Source of the DNA: Vreelandella sp031769195
GTDB taxonomy: Bacteria > Pseudomonadota > Gammaproteobacteria > Pseudomonadales > Halomonadaceae
Length of the DNA stretch: 64,000 nucleotides
NCBI RefSeq assembly: GCF_031769195.1
Contig: NZ_JAVHNP010000007.1
Coordinates: 86,185 to 150,184 of the forward strand
Direction of reading: 5' to 3'
Shown: one piece after another, positions 35,750 to 44,512 of the stretch
Numbering within the stretch: position 1 is the first letter of the stretch
How the letters are laid out: every line of letters begins with the position of its first letter
The notes under the pieces: model-generated
Databases searched by the model: none
The model's input: the letters and a program-made list of their open reading frames with translations, nothing else
What the model was told of the DNA's origin: nothing
Position numbers and translations under genes: made by a program

Positions 35750-36772
35750 CTATTCCTCAGAGAGATGTTCGAACCTTGGCACACCCACGTTCCAGGGTTG
35801 GGTATCGCCTTTTTCACCAAAATTAGCATGGTCGCCTAGCACATGGCCGTCATGCTCACGGGTTTGGCCGTAAAGCGAGCGGTTGTGGAATGTGGGGCCG
35901 AATCGCTCAGCGGTTTCTGCGACATCGCCGGTATAGCGTGGGTCTTGGGGCCGCTCTTGGCTATTGATGTAGTAAGCGATATCCCACGCCTGCTGGCCAG
36001 TTAGCGAGCGCGGCTGGCCTAGCGGCATGTTTTGATAGATAAACCCGGCCATGGTTTCTACCCGAGCAATACCAGCTCCCCAGTTGTTGGAGCCGTCGCC
36101 CCATGGCGCAGGGAAGACATACTCGCCGTTCTCATAGTGCCCCGAGCCATCTTCCTGGTGGCAAATGGCACAGTTTTCCTGATATGCCGCTTCCCCTCTG
36201 GTATAGCTAGGTGCCTCAGGCTGTTCAGGGGCTGGGAATCCGCGACCATAAATCGGTTTATCGGGGTACATCGGCGCTCCGGTCGCGAGCCACTGATGGT
36301 AAGCGCTCAGCGCCAGCATTTCATCGCTGCCGTACTCGGGCGGTGTACCGTTCATGGAGTAGGCAAAGCAGCCAGCAATGCGTTCCTCAAGGTTGTTTAC
36401 ATGCTGATTTTTGCCGCGAAAGTCAGGCAGAGTGATCGCGGCTGCCCATACGGGCGCACTAAACGGTACGCGCCCCTCTCCTAGGTGGCAGCTTGAACAG
36501 TTCATATCGTTAAACACATACTCGCCTCTTAACTGCTGAGTATTAGTGAAAAGGTCGTGACCATAGCGAATGACCCTTTTTAACTCTGGATGAAGATCGG
36601 AGGCTTCCAGGTCTTCCATGGTGGGAGGTTCATGAACCAGTTGATTCAGCGCGGCATCGGCCCGCTCCTCCTGCTGAGAAAATGCATTCGCGGTATAGAG
36701 GCTCAAGCCAGCCCCCACGGCAAGCACAGTGCTGGATAACGCAACCACTCTTTGGCGACGAAAACTGCTCAT
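35750..36772 (-). CDS. tsdA: Dihaem cytochrome c, thiosulfate dehydrogenase (TsdA)-like
   Basis: Probable periplasmic enzyme that joins two thiosulfates to tetrathionate and passes electrons to a partner cytochrome. 340 residues. A signal peptide (VVALSSTVLAVGAGLSLYTANA) is followed by two haem sites, C92-SS-C95-H96 and C201-AI-C204-H205. A cysteine in RIAGCFAYSMNG (C135) matches the position of the unusual haem-ligating cysteine of TsdA. The ATG overlaps the stop of the adjacent dihaem cytochrome gene (ATGA), the known TsdB-TsdA arrangement. It ends just inside the REP array boundary. Alternative: another dihaem oxidase of unknown substrate. Confidence 0.72.
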   Translation of the reverse strand: MSSFRRQRVVALSSTVLAVGAGLSLYTANAFSQQEERADAALNQLVHEPPTMEDLEASDLHPELKRVIRYGHDLFTNTQQLRGEYVFNDMNCSSCHLGEGRVPFSAPVWAAAITLPDFRGKNQHVNNLEERIAGCFAYSMNGTPPEYGSDEMLALSAYHQWLATGAPMYPDKPIYGRGFPAPEQPEAPSYTRGEAAYQENCAICHQEDGSGHYENGEYVFPAPWGDGSNNWGAGIARVETMAGFIYQNMPLGQPRSLTGQQAWDIAYYINSQERPQDPRYTGDVAETAERFGPTFHNRSLYGQTREHDGHVLGDHANFGEKGDTQPWNVGVPRFEHLSEE

Positions 36773-37431
36773 TGTGTTGCCTCCCCTTCAGCGGATGGCT
36801 GAGTGGCATACCACGCCGACACCGCCTGGATATCCTCTTCACTCATACGCTTGGCAATCGCTCCCATGAGATTCTGCGGGTCGTTACTACGCACCTCGTT
36901 TTTCCAGGCATTAAGCTGCGCAGCAATATAGCCTGAATGCTGCCCTGCAATGCCTGGAAACGTTTTACCAACGCCCCGGCCACCGGGGCCATGGCAGCTT
37001 TGGCAAGAGACAATGTAAGCGTTCCAATCCCCCCGTTCGGCAAGCTGCTGGCCACGCGCCAAGAGTGCCTCATCGGCATTGTCGCCACCTTGGCCTGCTG
37101 TCGCAGGTAGCTGGCTGTAATACGCCGCTACATCAACAATTTGTTGATCGTTGAGCATATTGGCAAACGTCATCATCGTGGCGTTCTGACGATCCCCGGA
37201 TTTGAAATCGTGCAGCTGCTTCGCAATGTAGTCAGCATTTAAGCCTGCCAAACGCGGCCAGGACTCTCCGCCGGGAATGTTCATGCCACCGCCGTTGGCT
37301 TGGTGACAAGCCACACACGTCGACGATGCCTCTTCACCCCGCGCAATATCCCCCTCTTGCGCCATGCTGGTGCTTGCCATAAGACAGGCCCCTAGCAACA
37401 GGCTTAGCCTACTCCCACGTGCTGTTTTCAT
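36769..37431 (-). CDS. tsdB: Dihaem cytochrome c4-like electron acceptor (TsdB-like)
   Basis: Periplasmic electron carrier. 220 residues with a signal peptide ending MASTSMA. Two c-type domains are present, with haem sites CVACH (residues 39-43) and CQSCH (near 145), and Met-containing ligand loops (ATMMTFANMLND; NLMGAIAKRMSEED). This is the cytochrome c4/c553 double-domain pattern typical of TsdB. It begins ten bases after the sensor kinase gene and overlaps tsdA by ATGA, so regulator-sensor-tsdB-tsdA probably form one transcript. Confidence 0.75.
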   Translation of the reverse strand: MKTARGSRLSLLLGACLMASTSMAQEGDIARGEEASSTCVACHQANGGGMNIPGGESWPRLAGLNADYIAKQLHDFKSGDRQNATMMTFANMLNDQQIVDVAAYYSQLPATAGQGGDNADEALLARGQQLAERGDWNAYIVSCQSCHGPGGRGVGKTFPGIAGQHSGYIAAQLNAWKNEVRSNDPQNLMGAIAKRMSEEDIQAVSAWYATQPSAEGEATQ

Positions 37432-37440
37432 ACTCCCCCC

Positions 37441-38781
37441 TTATGCTTTCGTTGTTATAGTCTTACTTGTTTGGGCTGGTACGGTGGGCACTCTTAAGTG
37501 CGCGCAAAAGCCCCCTGATGGCGCATTTCCAAAGCGCACATCACCACCAAAGCGCTCCGTAATGGCGGCCACAATGGCTAAACCAAGCCCACTACCCTGC
37601 TGTTTACTCGCTCGCCAAAATCGCTGGGTTAGTTGAGCCAAGGTCTCTTCATCCACCCCTGGGCCTTGGTCGTGTACGGTGAAAGTAATATCGCTATGCT
37701 GGGGTTCTGCAGTGAGGGTGATGGGGGCGCCATGGGGGCCGTGGTGCAGCGCGTTATCAACTAGGTTACGCAGCGCCGTGATGGCGAGCTCCCTTGGCAT
37801 CGCCAAATACACATCCGGTAACTCGTTTGACCATTGGCACTGCCCCGGTGCAGCGGCACTATCGGCAACGGCCAACTCGATGACGTGGATAACATCGCTT
37901 GGCTCGCCGTCATCAAAGCGCATACGCCCCTCAACGCGGGCTAGTGTCAGCAGCTGGTCAAGGGTATGAGCTAAACGTACGACGCCCGCCTCAGCATGTT
38001 TGAGGGCTTCGTGAGCAGCGAGACCTTCTGCGCGTTGCGCCACCTGAAGGTGCGTTTTAATAGCCGTGAGCGGGGTGCGCAGCTCATGAGCGGCATCGTT
38101 CGTGAAGCGCTGCTCCCGCACCAAGGTTTGCTGTACACGAGTGAGTAAATGATTAAGCGTATTAATAAGTGGTTTGATCTCTTTTGGCACGCCGTAAGTA
38201 GATACCGGCGCTAACGCTTCTGGATGACGGCTTGCCAATGATGCCCGTAATCGAGAAAGCGGTGCCAAACCGCGCCAAACACCTACCCATAGCGCGACTA
38301 AGCTGCCAATTAACGCAACAAAAAACGGTACGACGGCAACGCGTACCATACCGTCTAACAATAAATTGCGCTCATCCATGCGGTCTGCCGTGGTAATGAC
38401 TAGCCCGCCACGCTCATAGGTAAAGACGCGCCAAACTGTATCGCCTTCCTGGCGGTAAGTATGGCCCTGCTGACCTGGAGCGAGGACATCCTCCATATTG
38501 GCGTGAGTCCGCGCAATAATCTCGCCACGTGGCGAGTGCACCTGACAGGCTAAGCCTTCGATAGGCGGTATTGAGAGCGTGTTCATAGCACTTTGCTCCC
38601 ACACGTCTTCTGGCAATTGGTGTACAAGCCCCGCTACCATGCGCGCCGACTGCGCCAAGCGCTGATCAAGAGTGGCGACGAAGGTTTTCTGCAAATCATT
38701 GAGCAACCACGCAGCCGCAACGCCCCACAACAGCACCAGGGTTAATCCCAAGGTGAGCAACAGGCGGGTGCGTAAACTCAT
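37441..38781 (-). CDS. Two-component sensor histidine kinase (QseC/TctE-like)
   Basis: Inner-membrane sensor. 446 residues: membrane segment 1 (LLLTLGLTLVLLWGVAAAWLL), a periplasmic part to about 150, membrane segment 2 (VVPFFVALIGSLVALWVGVW), HAMP, dimerisation helix with the phospho-accepting His in NDAAHELRTPLTAIKTHL, and an ATPase domain with N-box NLVDNALHHGP, DQGPGVDEE and GSGLGLAIV. The ATG overlaps the response regulator stop by ATGA. It is ten bases upstream of tsdB, which suggests that it responds to a reduced sulfur compound or redox state; the ligand is unknown. Confidence 0.88.
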   Translation of the reverse strand: MSLRTRLLLTLGLTLVLLWGVAAAWLLNDLQKTFVATLDQRLAQSARMVAGLVHQLPEDVWEQSAMNTLSIPPIEGLACQVHSPRGEIIARTHANMEDVLAPGQQGHTYRQEGDTVWRVFTYERGGLVITTADRMDERNLLLDGMVRVAVVPFFVALIGSLVALWVGVWRGLAPLSRLRASLASRHPEALAPVSTYGVPKEIKPLINTLNHLLTRVQQTLVREQRFTNDAAHELRTPLTAIKTHLQVAQRAEGLAAHEALKHAEAGVVRLAHTLDQLLTLARVEGRMRFDDGEPSDVIHVIELAVADSAAAPGQCQWSNELPDVYLAMPRELAITALRNLVDNALHHGPHGAPITLTAEPQHSDITFTVHDQGPGVDEETLAQLTQRFWRASKQQGSGLGLAIVAAITERFGGDVRFGNAPSGGFCAHLRVPTVPAQTSKTITTKA

Positions 38782-39479
38782 CGCTGCCCCTTCGGCGTTT
38801 GCCCTAACGCATGCACGGCCTCTGGCTTACCCAAGCGGTAGCCCAGCCCGCGCACGGTCTCAATAATCCCGCTCCCAAGCTTGCGCCGAAGATGGTAAAT
38901 ATGGACATTAAGCGCGTTGCTTTCGACATCATCACTGAGCCCGTACAGGCTATCTTTGAGCTGGTCTGCTGATAGCACACTGCGCGGCGCGTGTAGGAAC
39001 GCCTCAAGTAATACCAGCTCTCGGCGGGAAAGCGCCACCTGCTCACCATCCACCCGTACCTCCCTGGCAGCAGGATCCAGAACAAGTGCCCCGTGCACGG
39101 TTAACCCTTGGCTGCGCCCTGCTACACGCCGCAGTAGCGCATGAAGTCTCGCGACTAGCTCGTCTAAATCGAAGGGCTTCACTAAGTAATCATCGGCGCC
39201 ACTTTGCAGCCCATTGACTCGATCTCGCACAGCGTCTCTGGCTGTCAGCATAAGCACCGGTGTTGTTACGCCCTCATCACGCCAAGATTGCAGCAGCGCC
39301 AAGCCGTCGCCATCGGGAAGACCGCGATCAAGAATCACCACGTCACTGGCAACACTTTGCATCGCACGACGTGCAGCTTGCACCGTGGTCACGTGCTCAA
39401 CCACAAAGTGGTACATCATCAGTCCGGCGCGAATTCCAGAGGCGACCAGGGGATCATCTTCAATTAATAAGACATGCAT
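38778..39479 (-). CDS. OmpR/PhoB-family response regulator
   Basis: DNA-binding response regulator. 233 residues: receiver domain with acidic pocket (IEDD), phospho-acceptor Asp in VVILDRGLPDGDG and LTARD, K in YLVKPFDLDEL; then a winged-helix domain (LSRRELVLLEAFLHAPRSV; VHIYHLRRKLG; TVRGLGYRL). ATG at 39479 is preferred to an upstream in-frame ATG because AAGGAA lies seven bases before it. First gene of the operon with the kinase and the tsd cytochromes. Confidence 0.9.
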   Translation of the reverse strand: MHVLLIEDDPLVASGIRAGLMMYHFVVEHVTTVQAARRAMQSVASDVVILDRGLPDGDGLALLQSWRDEGVTTPVLMLTARDAVRDRVNGLQSGADDYLVKPFDLDELVARLHALLRRVAGRSQGLTVHGALVLDPAAREVRVDGEQVALSRRELVLLEAFLHAPRSVLSADQLKDSLYGLSDDVESNALNVHIYHLRRKLGSGIIETVRGLGYRLGKPEAVHALGQTPKGQR

Positions 39480-39572
39480 AGCGGTTTCCTTATCATGACA
39501 ACAGCATGGCAAACGCGCATTAACCGAGCGTTAAGCCAGCGGATAAAAGGATGGCGTTAGATCAAAAAAAAG

Positions 39573-39596
39573 CGCCCTTACCGAGTGGTAAGGGCG
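39573..39596 (-). terminator. Rho-independent terminator of the YeeE/YedE-dioxygenase operon
   Basis: Stem CGCCCTTACC / GGTAAGGGCG (10 bp) with a GAGT loop, followed by a run of eight T on the minus strand. It separates the upstream transporter operon from the response-regulator operon. Confidence 0.9.
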
Positions 39597-39618
39597 TCCA
39601 TCTGCAAGCGCTGTTTAC

Positions 39619-40041
39619 TTATCGAGTTAGTCGCTGGGCGATCCACCATCCCAATACCATTGCCGCGAGTAGCGCCAGCAGTGGCAGCGTTAGCCCACCC
39701 ACAGAAGCGATGGCAGGTCCTGGGCAGTATCCAGAGAGGCCCCACCCCACCCCAAACAGCGCCGCGCCGCCTAATAGTTTGGCATCTAGCTCTTGCTTGG
39801 TCGGCAGTTGAAATTTGGTGCTAAAAAGTGGCGTACCGCGGGCAAAGACTAACCGGTAGCCCACAAAGGTGGTGCCCACTGCGGCTCCCAGTACAAATAT
39901 CAGCGTTGGGTCCCAGGCACCGGTAATATCCAAAAAGCCGAGTACCCTCGCCGGATCGGTCATTCCAGACATTGCGAGTCCCAAACCAAACAGCAGGCCA
40001 GCGAGGTATCCCGCTGCCGTTCTGACTGCTGGGGTGCTCAT
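39619..40041 (-). CDS. YeeE/YedE-family sulfur transport protein, second half (PmpB-like)
   Basis: Multi-pass inner-membrane protein of the YeeE/YedE (Sulf_transp) family, members of which import thiosulfate or move sulfur equivalents. 140 residues with about four hydrophobic helices and the conserved cysteine motif GWGLSGYCPGPAIAS. TMAP-like glycine-rich helices GLLFGLGLAMSGMTDPARVLGFLD begin the protein (shown in part: GLGLAMSGMTDPARVLGFLD). ATG at 40041 overlaps the preceding gene by ATGA. Split into two short genes as in PmpAB pairs. Confidence 0.85.
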   Translation of the reverse strand: MSTPAVRTAAGYLAGLLFGLGLAMSGMTDPARVLGFLDITGAWDPTLIFVLGAAVGTTFVGYRLVFARGTPLFSTKFQLPTKQELDAKLLGGAALFGVGWGLSGYCPGPAIASVGGLTLPLLALLAAMVLGWWIAQRLTR

Positions 40042-40499
40042 ACTCCACCCCCGATGACATGGCGCGAGACGTACACCGTCGCGATGGCTACGACCAGAAA
40101 CGTGACGGTGGCCGCCATAGAGCGGGGTGCTAACCGTGCCAAGCCACACACGCCATGGCCGCTGGTACAGCCGCTTCCTAGTCCAGTACCTAAACCAACT
40201 AGCAGCCCTGCAAATAGCATCAGCGGCACGCCACCCGCCGGCTCACCAATGACCGCACCAGGCACACCCGCCACGTTCCCAAGCCCGCCGCCCACTGCCA
40301 TCACCAACAGAGGGCCGCTGATTAGCCCAGCCAAAAACGCCATCCGCCAAGCGCTGTCACCTTTAGGGCGCTGAGTGATTAAGCCGCCAATAATGCCACT
40401 GATACCCGCAATACGCCCAAGTGCGCCCATTAGCCATACGGCGGAAAGCCCAATCAATACGCCACCCAGCAGCCCATGTAGACTTGCCATTTCATCCAC
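40038..40499 (-). CDS. YeeE/YedE-family sulfur transport protein, first half (PmpA-like)
   Basis: Inner-membrane partner of the following gene. 153 residues with about four helices and the cysteine signature GLGSGCTSGHGVCGLARL near residue 110. The start is a GTG with GGGGA upstream; an ATG nine bases in is also possible. It follows the persulfide dioxygenase-like gene after about 45 bases, and this link to sulfur chemistry is common for the family. Confidence 0.85.
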   Translation of the reverse strand: MDEMASLHGLLGGVLIGLSAVWLMGALGRIAGISGIIGGLITQRPKGDSAWRMAFLAGLISGPLLVMAVGGGLGNVAGVPGAVIGEPAGGVPLMLFAGLLVGLGTGLGSGCTSGHGVCGLARLAPRSMAATVTFLVVAIATVYVSRHVIGGGV

Positions 40500-40543
40500 G
40501 ATTTCATCCCCTGCGGTTCATCTCACCAAAGAGTGCTCACCTG

Positions 40544-41410
40544 TTAGAATCGGTTGAGCGGCACCTTTAAGTACACTTGACCGTTGTCTTCAGCAGGCGG
40601 CAGCTCGCCCGCCCGCATGTTGATTTGCACCGAAGGAATGATGAGTCGCGGCATGCCTAAGGTAGCGTCACGCTCGGTGCGCATTTTGACGAATTCGTCT
40701 TCACTAATGCCGTCGTGCACATGAACATTAGCCTGGCGCTGCTCAGCTACGGTGGTTTCATGCTGATACGTTGCTCGCCCTGGTGCCTTGTAGTCGTGGC
40801 ATAGGAATAGACGCGTTTGCTCAGGGAGGGCGAGTACTTTTTGAATCGAGTGGTACAACGTGCGGGCATCACCGCCTGGAAAATCGCAGCGCGCCGTGCC
40901 GTAGTCCGGCATGAATAAGGTATCGCCTACAAAAGCGGCATCCCCGACGACATAGGTTAAGCAAGCCGGGGTGTGCCCCGGTGTGTGCAGCACCTGCCCT
41001 TCTAAGCCACCAATAGCGAAGGTATCACCCTCTTTAAAGAGCGCATCGAACTGACTGCCATCTCGCGCAAACTCTGTGCCTGCATTGAAGGCTTTCCCAA
41101 ATATTTCCTGCACATCGACAATATGCGCCCCAATGCCGGTTTTGCCTCCCAGTTTGGTATGCAGGTAAGGCGCTGCTGAAAGATGATCTGCATGCACGTG
41201 GGTTTCTAAAATCCACTCCACAGATAGCCCCTTACCACGCACAAAGGCAATAATTTGCTCTGCCGACCGTACATCGGTGCGGCCTGCTGCGTAATCAAAA
41301 TCGAGTACCGAGTCGATAATGGCGCATGCGTCGCTATGAGGATCTTGCACCACATAGCTAAACGTATTGGTAGGTTCATCAAAAAAGTGGGTCACGATTG
41401 GGCGTTGCAT
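40544..41410 (-). CDS. Metallo-beta-lactamase-fold persulfide dioxygenase-like protein
   Basis: Likely non-haem iron dioxygenase that oxidises glutathione persulfide to sulfite (ETHE1/Blh group). 288 residues. The metal site HVHADHLSA is near residue 71, with further ligands in HTPGHTPAC, VGDTLFMPDYGTARCDFPGG and LFLCHDYKAPGR. AGGAGG lies six bases before the ATG. It heads an operon with a YeeE/YedE pair and adjoins the tsd operon, so the locus as a whole handles sulfide and thiosulfate. A general glyoxalase II role is less likely given the DYGTARCDFPGG motif. Confidence 0.82.
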   Translation of the reverse strand: MQRPIVTHFFDEPTNTFSYVVQDPHSDACAIIDSVLDFDYAAGRTDVRSAEQIIAFVRGKGLSVEWILETHVHADHLSAAPYLHTKLGGKTGIGAHIVDVQEIFGKAFNAGTEFARDGSQFDALFKEGDTFAIGGLEGQVLHTPGHTPACLTYVVGDAAFVGDTLFMPDYGTARCDFPGGDARTLYHSIQKVLALPEQTRLFLCHDYKAPGRATYQHETTVAEQRQANVHVHDGISEDEFVKMRTERDATLGMPRLIIPSVQINMRAGELPPAEDNGQVYLKVPLNRF

Positions 41411-41607
41411 AGAGAGCCTCCTGCTAATGGCTGACTAGCGTTAGTGTGTGCAGTGAGTGTAGCGCAAAAATAAGTTATATATTTATATCATTTAGAAATA
41501 AACATCACCCCACATCCTCAATTTTCGTTTAATTCGACTAAGGTATGAGCGATGTTGGCCGATAAAGTAAGGGCTTACTTACTGACTGGATTTTTCACAG
41601 GGAAAAC

Positions 41608-43212
41608 ATGAACCGTTTAACAACGACTCAAAAGCTTTGGAGCACGCTCGGCATTATCTGGATCGCCATGTTGATGCTCGTAGGCTGGTTGGCGTGGGAA
41701 AACCGCCAAACCATTGAAAGTGAACGCCGCGATAGCATCGAGCATATCGTGGGCAGTATCCATGGACAGCTTGTTGCACTGCAGGCACGCGCGCAGAGCG
41801 GCGAGCTGAGCGAAGAAGAAGCGCAGCAGCGCGCGATTGATAATATTGCCAGCGTTAGCTTTGGCGACGGTGAGTATGTCTTCGCCTTTGATAACAATTT
41901 GACCATTGTGTCTCACCCCAATCGCCCTCGCGGTGAAGATATGAGTGCTTATCAGGATGCTAGTGGCATGCGACTGTACGCCGCCTTTTTAGACGTAGCC
42001 CAAGCGGGGGGTGGCCACGTGGACTACTTCTCACGCCGCATTAGCGGTGACGACCAAGTCCCCAAAGTTAGCTATGTGGCGCACTTACCCCAATGGGGCT
42101 GGTCGCTGGCCGCAGGTGTGTACGTCGATGATATCAACGCCGCCTTTATTGCCAGGTTGATTCGCTCAGCGATGATCTTATTGGTCATTGGCCTACCGGT
42201 CACGCTGCTAATGGGCTGGTTCATTCGCGATGTTTCCCGCCAGTTAGGAGGCGATCCGCGCTATGCAGCCACCGTTGTCCGCCATATTGCAGATGGCGAC
42301 TTAACCCAGGCTGCCACACTCTCGGCAAATGATCGTCATAGCTTGCTGTATGACATCAACCGGATGCGTGAGACGCTCTCCGACACCATTAGCGACATTC
42401 ATCAAGGGGCCGATCAGGTTAATAATGGCGTGGAGCAGATCGTCGGCGTTAACGAAGAGCTCTCCACCCGAACGGAGCAACAGGCCACATCACTAGCCGA
42501 AACCGCCTCCAGCATGGAGCAGCTCACGGCCACGGTGAAACAGAATGCCGAGCATGCCGATCATGCTCGCACGCTAGCCACTCAAACGGCTGAAAGCGCT
42601 CAACGCGGTAGCGATGCCATGGTCTCAGTGATCAACACAATGGCCACTATCAACGAAAGCGCCACCCAAATGAGCAGCATCGTTAATACGATTGATGCCA
42701 TCGCTTTTCAAACTAATATTCTAGCGCTGAACGCCTCCGTGGAAGCGGCCCGCGCAGGCGAACAAGGCCGTGGCTTTGCGGTAGTCGCCAATGAAGTTCG
42801 CCAGTTGGCCAGCCGTTCTGCGTCCGCCGCCCAAGAGATTAAAGGTTTGATTGAGAACGCGGATGCCCAGGTAGTTGAAGGTAGCCGGCAGGTTAAAAAC
42901 ACCGGCGAGATGATTAACGGCGTGGTGGGCGATATTCAGCAGCTCAGCACGCTGGTACAGGAAATCTCGGCAGCCACGATTGAGCAAAGTAGCGGTATTG
43001 AGCAGGTAAACCAAGCCGTTACTCAAATGGATCAAATGACCCAGCAAAATGCTGGCTTGGTACAGCAGAGTAACCATGCCACCCAACAGCTAGCGCACTT
43101 AAGCACTCAGTTGCGCCAACTGGTGACGAACTTCAAGCTCAATAACACCGCTCGCCCACCGGCCCTTGCCTCCTCCACTGCGTCTGCCAAGTCTTACACA
43201 GACGACTTTTAA
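41608..43212 (+). CDS. Methyl-accepting chemotaxis protein with a periplasmic single-Cache domain
   Basis: Membrane chemoreceptor. 534 residues: membrane segment (WSTLGIIWIAMLMLVGWLAW), a periplasmic sCache_2-type domain about 35-185 (FGDGEYVFAFDNNLTIVSHP; QWGWSLAAGVYVDDIN), a second membrane segment (SAMILLVIGLPVTLLMGWFI), HAMP and signalling domain with tip QTNILALNASVEAARAGEQG. Unlike the two PAS receptors in this window it ends SYTDDF and has no docking pentapeptide. Such Cache domains often bind small organic acids; the ligand here is unknown. Confidence 0.9.
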   Translation: MNRLTTTQKLWSTLGIIWIAMLMLVGWLAWENRQTIESERRDSIEHIVGSIHGQLVALQARAQSGELSEEEAQQRAIDNIASVSFGDGEYVFAFDNNLTIVSHPNRPRGEDMSAYQDASGMRLYAAFLDVAQAGGGHVDYFSRRISGDDQVPKVSYVAHLPQWGWSLAAGVYVDDINAAFIARLIRSAMILLVIGLPVTLLMGWFIRDVSRQLGGDPRYAATVVRHIADGDLTQAATLSANDRHSLLYDINRMRETLSDTISDIHQGADQVNNGVEQIVGVNEELSTRTEQQATSLAETASSMEQLTATVKQNAEHADHARTLATQTAESAQRGSDAMVSVINTMATINESATQMSSIVNTIDAIAFQTNILALNASVEAARAGEQGRGFAVVANEVRQLASRSASAAQEIKGLIENADAQVVEGSRQVKNTGEMINGVVGDIQQLSTLVQEISAATIEQSSGIEQVNQAVTQMDQMTQQNAGLVQQSNHATQQLAHLSTQLRQLVTNFKLNNTARPPALASSTASAKSYTDDF

Positions 43213-43222
43213 CCGAGGTTAA

Positions 43223-43253
43223 CCCCGCCCGCCTTCTCAACAGGCGGGCGGGG
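43223..43253 (+). terminator. Possible terminator after the Cache chemoreceptor
   Basis: A 12-bp perfect GC stem (CCCCGCCCGCCT / AGGCGGGCGGGG) ten bases after the stop. There is no clear T-run. It lies between two converging genes. Confidence 0.5.
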
Positions 43254-43272
43254 CTTGCGACTTGACGATGCG

Positions 43273-44493
43273 CTACACCTCGCCCTGGTTATCCAGCTCG
43301 ACCGCTTCATGCATGCGCGCCAGTATATCTGGCACGGCCGCCTGCACACGGTTCCAGCTAGGAATAAAGGGGCGTTCACGGGGGTTATCTAAAAACAGGT
43401 TGCCAGCTTCCAACAGGTTGCTGGCAAACAACTCGACCGCTTGCTCTTCGCAATGACGATCTAAACTCAAGCCGTTCATGGTGGCATCATGGTCGTAGGC
43501 TTCAATCAAGTCTAAAGCCAAACGGTAATAAGTCGCCTTCAGCGTTCGGAAATCTTCACTACTGAAACTCACACCCTGAGTCGCTAGCTTACGGTACAGG
43601 GCTTTAGCAATATCGAGGCTCATGCGGTTCAGGCCGCTATTGGCATCCTCTTCACTCACGGGCTGGTGCTTGTGGTCATAGGCATCCGCAATATCGACCT
43701 GACACAGCTGGCGGTGCGAGTAGTTGCGCTGTAGCTCTGAGAGCACCCCAATTTCCAGCCCCCAGTCAGCGGGGATGCGGATCCCTTCCAGCACATCGCT
43801 GCGCATCGCAAACTCCCCAGAAAGGGGGTAACGGAAGCTATCCAAATAGTCTAAGTAGGGTAGCGGCCCACACACGGTTTTTAACGCCCGCAGCAGCGGT
43901 GTCACCATTAGCCGCGATACCCGACCATTGAGTTTCCCTTCCGCAATGCGGGGGTAGTAGCCTTTACAAAAGCTATAGTTAAAACGCGGGTGCGCCACCG
44001 GATACATCAGCCGTGCCAGCAGGCTACGGTCATAGGTCAAAATATCGCAATCGTGCAGCCCTACCGCAGATGAACGACCAGAGGCCAGTACGTATCCTGC
44101 GCAATACCACACGTTGCGCCCTTTGCCGGGTTCAAGCGACCCCAAGCCATGGCTCTCCAGCTCCGCATCCAGCTCTCTCAGGCGAGGCCCGTCGTTCCAT
44201 AAAATGCGGGTGTGCTGCGGCAGGCGAGAGAAAAACTCTCGGGCGTACAAAAATTGCTCTCGGTCAGCGCGGTCCAGGCCAATCACAATCTCGTTGAGAT
44301 AAGGCACTTTGACCAGCTCGTCGACAATCGCCGAGAGCGCTGGGCCTTCTAACTCTGAAAACAGCGACGGCAGTATCAACCCCATGGGGCGACGCTTCGC
44401 AAACTGGCTCAGCTCCTGTTCCAATGCCTCTACCGGACGGCGAGTTAGGTTATGGAAATCGGTAATAATGCCATTTTGATGAAAGTCACTCAT
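43273..44493 (-). CDS. gpgS: Glucosyl-3-phosphoglycerate synthase (GT81)
   Basis: Transfers glucose from an NDP-glucose to 3-phosphoglycerate, the first step of glucosylglycerate synthesis, in the cytosol. 406 residues. The GT-A core shows GLILPSLFSELEGPAL, LNEIVIGLDRAD, the metal-binding DxD in LHDCDILTYDR, and YPLSGEFAMRSDVLEGIRIPADWGLEIGVL (in two parts: YPLSGEFAMR, PADWGLEIGVL), which fits GT81 GpgS. It lies 19 bases after the phosphatase gene on the same strand. Glucosylglycerate is a known compatible solute under salt stress and nitrogen limitation. Mannosylglycerate synthesis (GT55) is the alternative but fits less well. Confidence 0.85.
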   Translation of the reverse strand: MSDFHQNGIITDFHNLTRRPVEALEQELSQFAKRRPMGLILPSLFSELEGPALSAIVDELVKVPYLNEIVIGLDRADREQFLYAREFFSRLPQHTRILWNDGPRLRELDAELESHGLGSLEPGKGRNVWYCAGYVLASGRSSAVGLHDCDILTYDRSLLARLMYPVAHPRFNYSFCKGYYPRIAEGKLNGRVSRLMVTPLLRALKTVCGPLPYLDYLDSFRYPLSGEFAMRSDVLEGIRIPADWGLEIGVLSELQRNYSHRQLCQVDIADAYDHKHQPVSEEDANSGLNRMSLDIAKALYRKLATQGVSFSSEDFRTLKATYYRLALDLIEAYDHDATMNGLSLDRHCEEQAVELFASNLLEAGNLFLDNPRERPFIPSWNRVQAAVPDILARMHEAVELDNQGEV

Positions 44494-44512
44494 TCGCTGA
44501 TTCCTTTTCGCA

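Noticed and set aside
41411..41607. AT-rich stretch upstream of the persulfide dioxygenase-like gene as a BigR-type operator
   Set aside because: It is AT-rich but I could not find a convincing inverted repeat, and no ArsR-family regulator is in the window.
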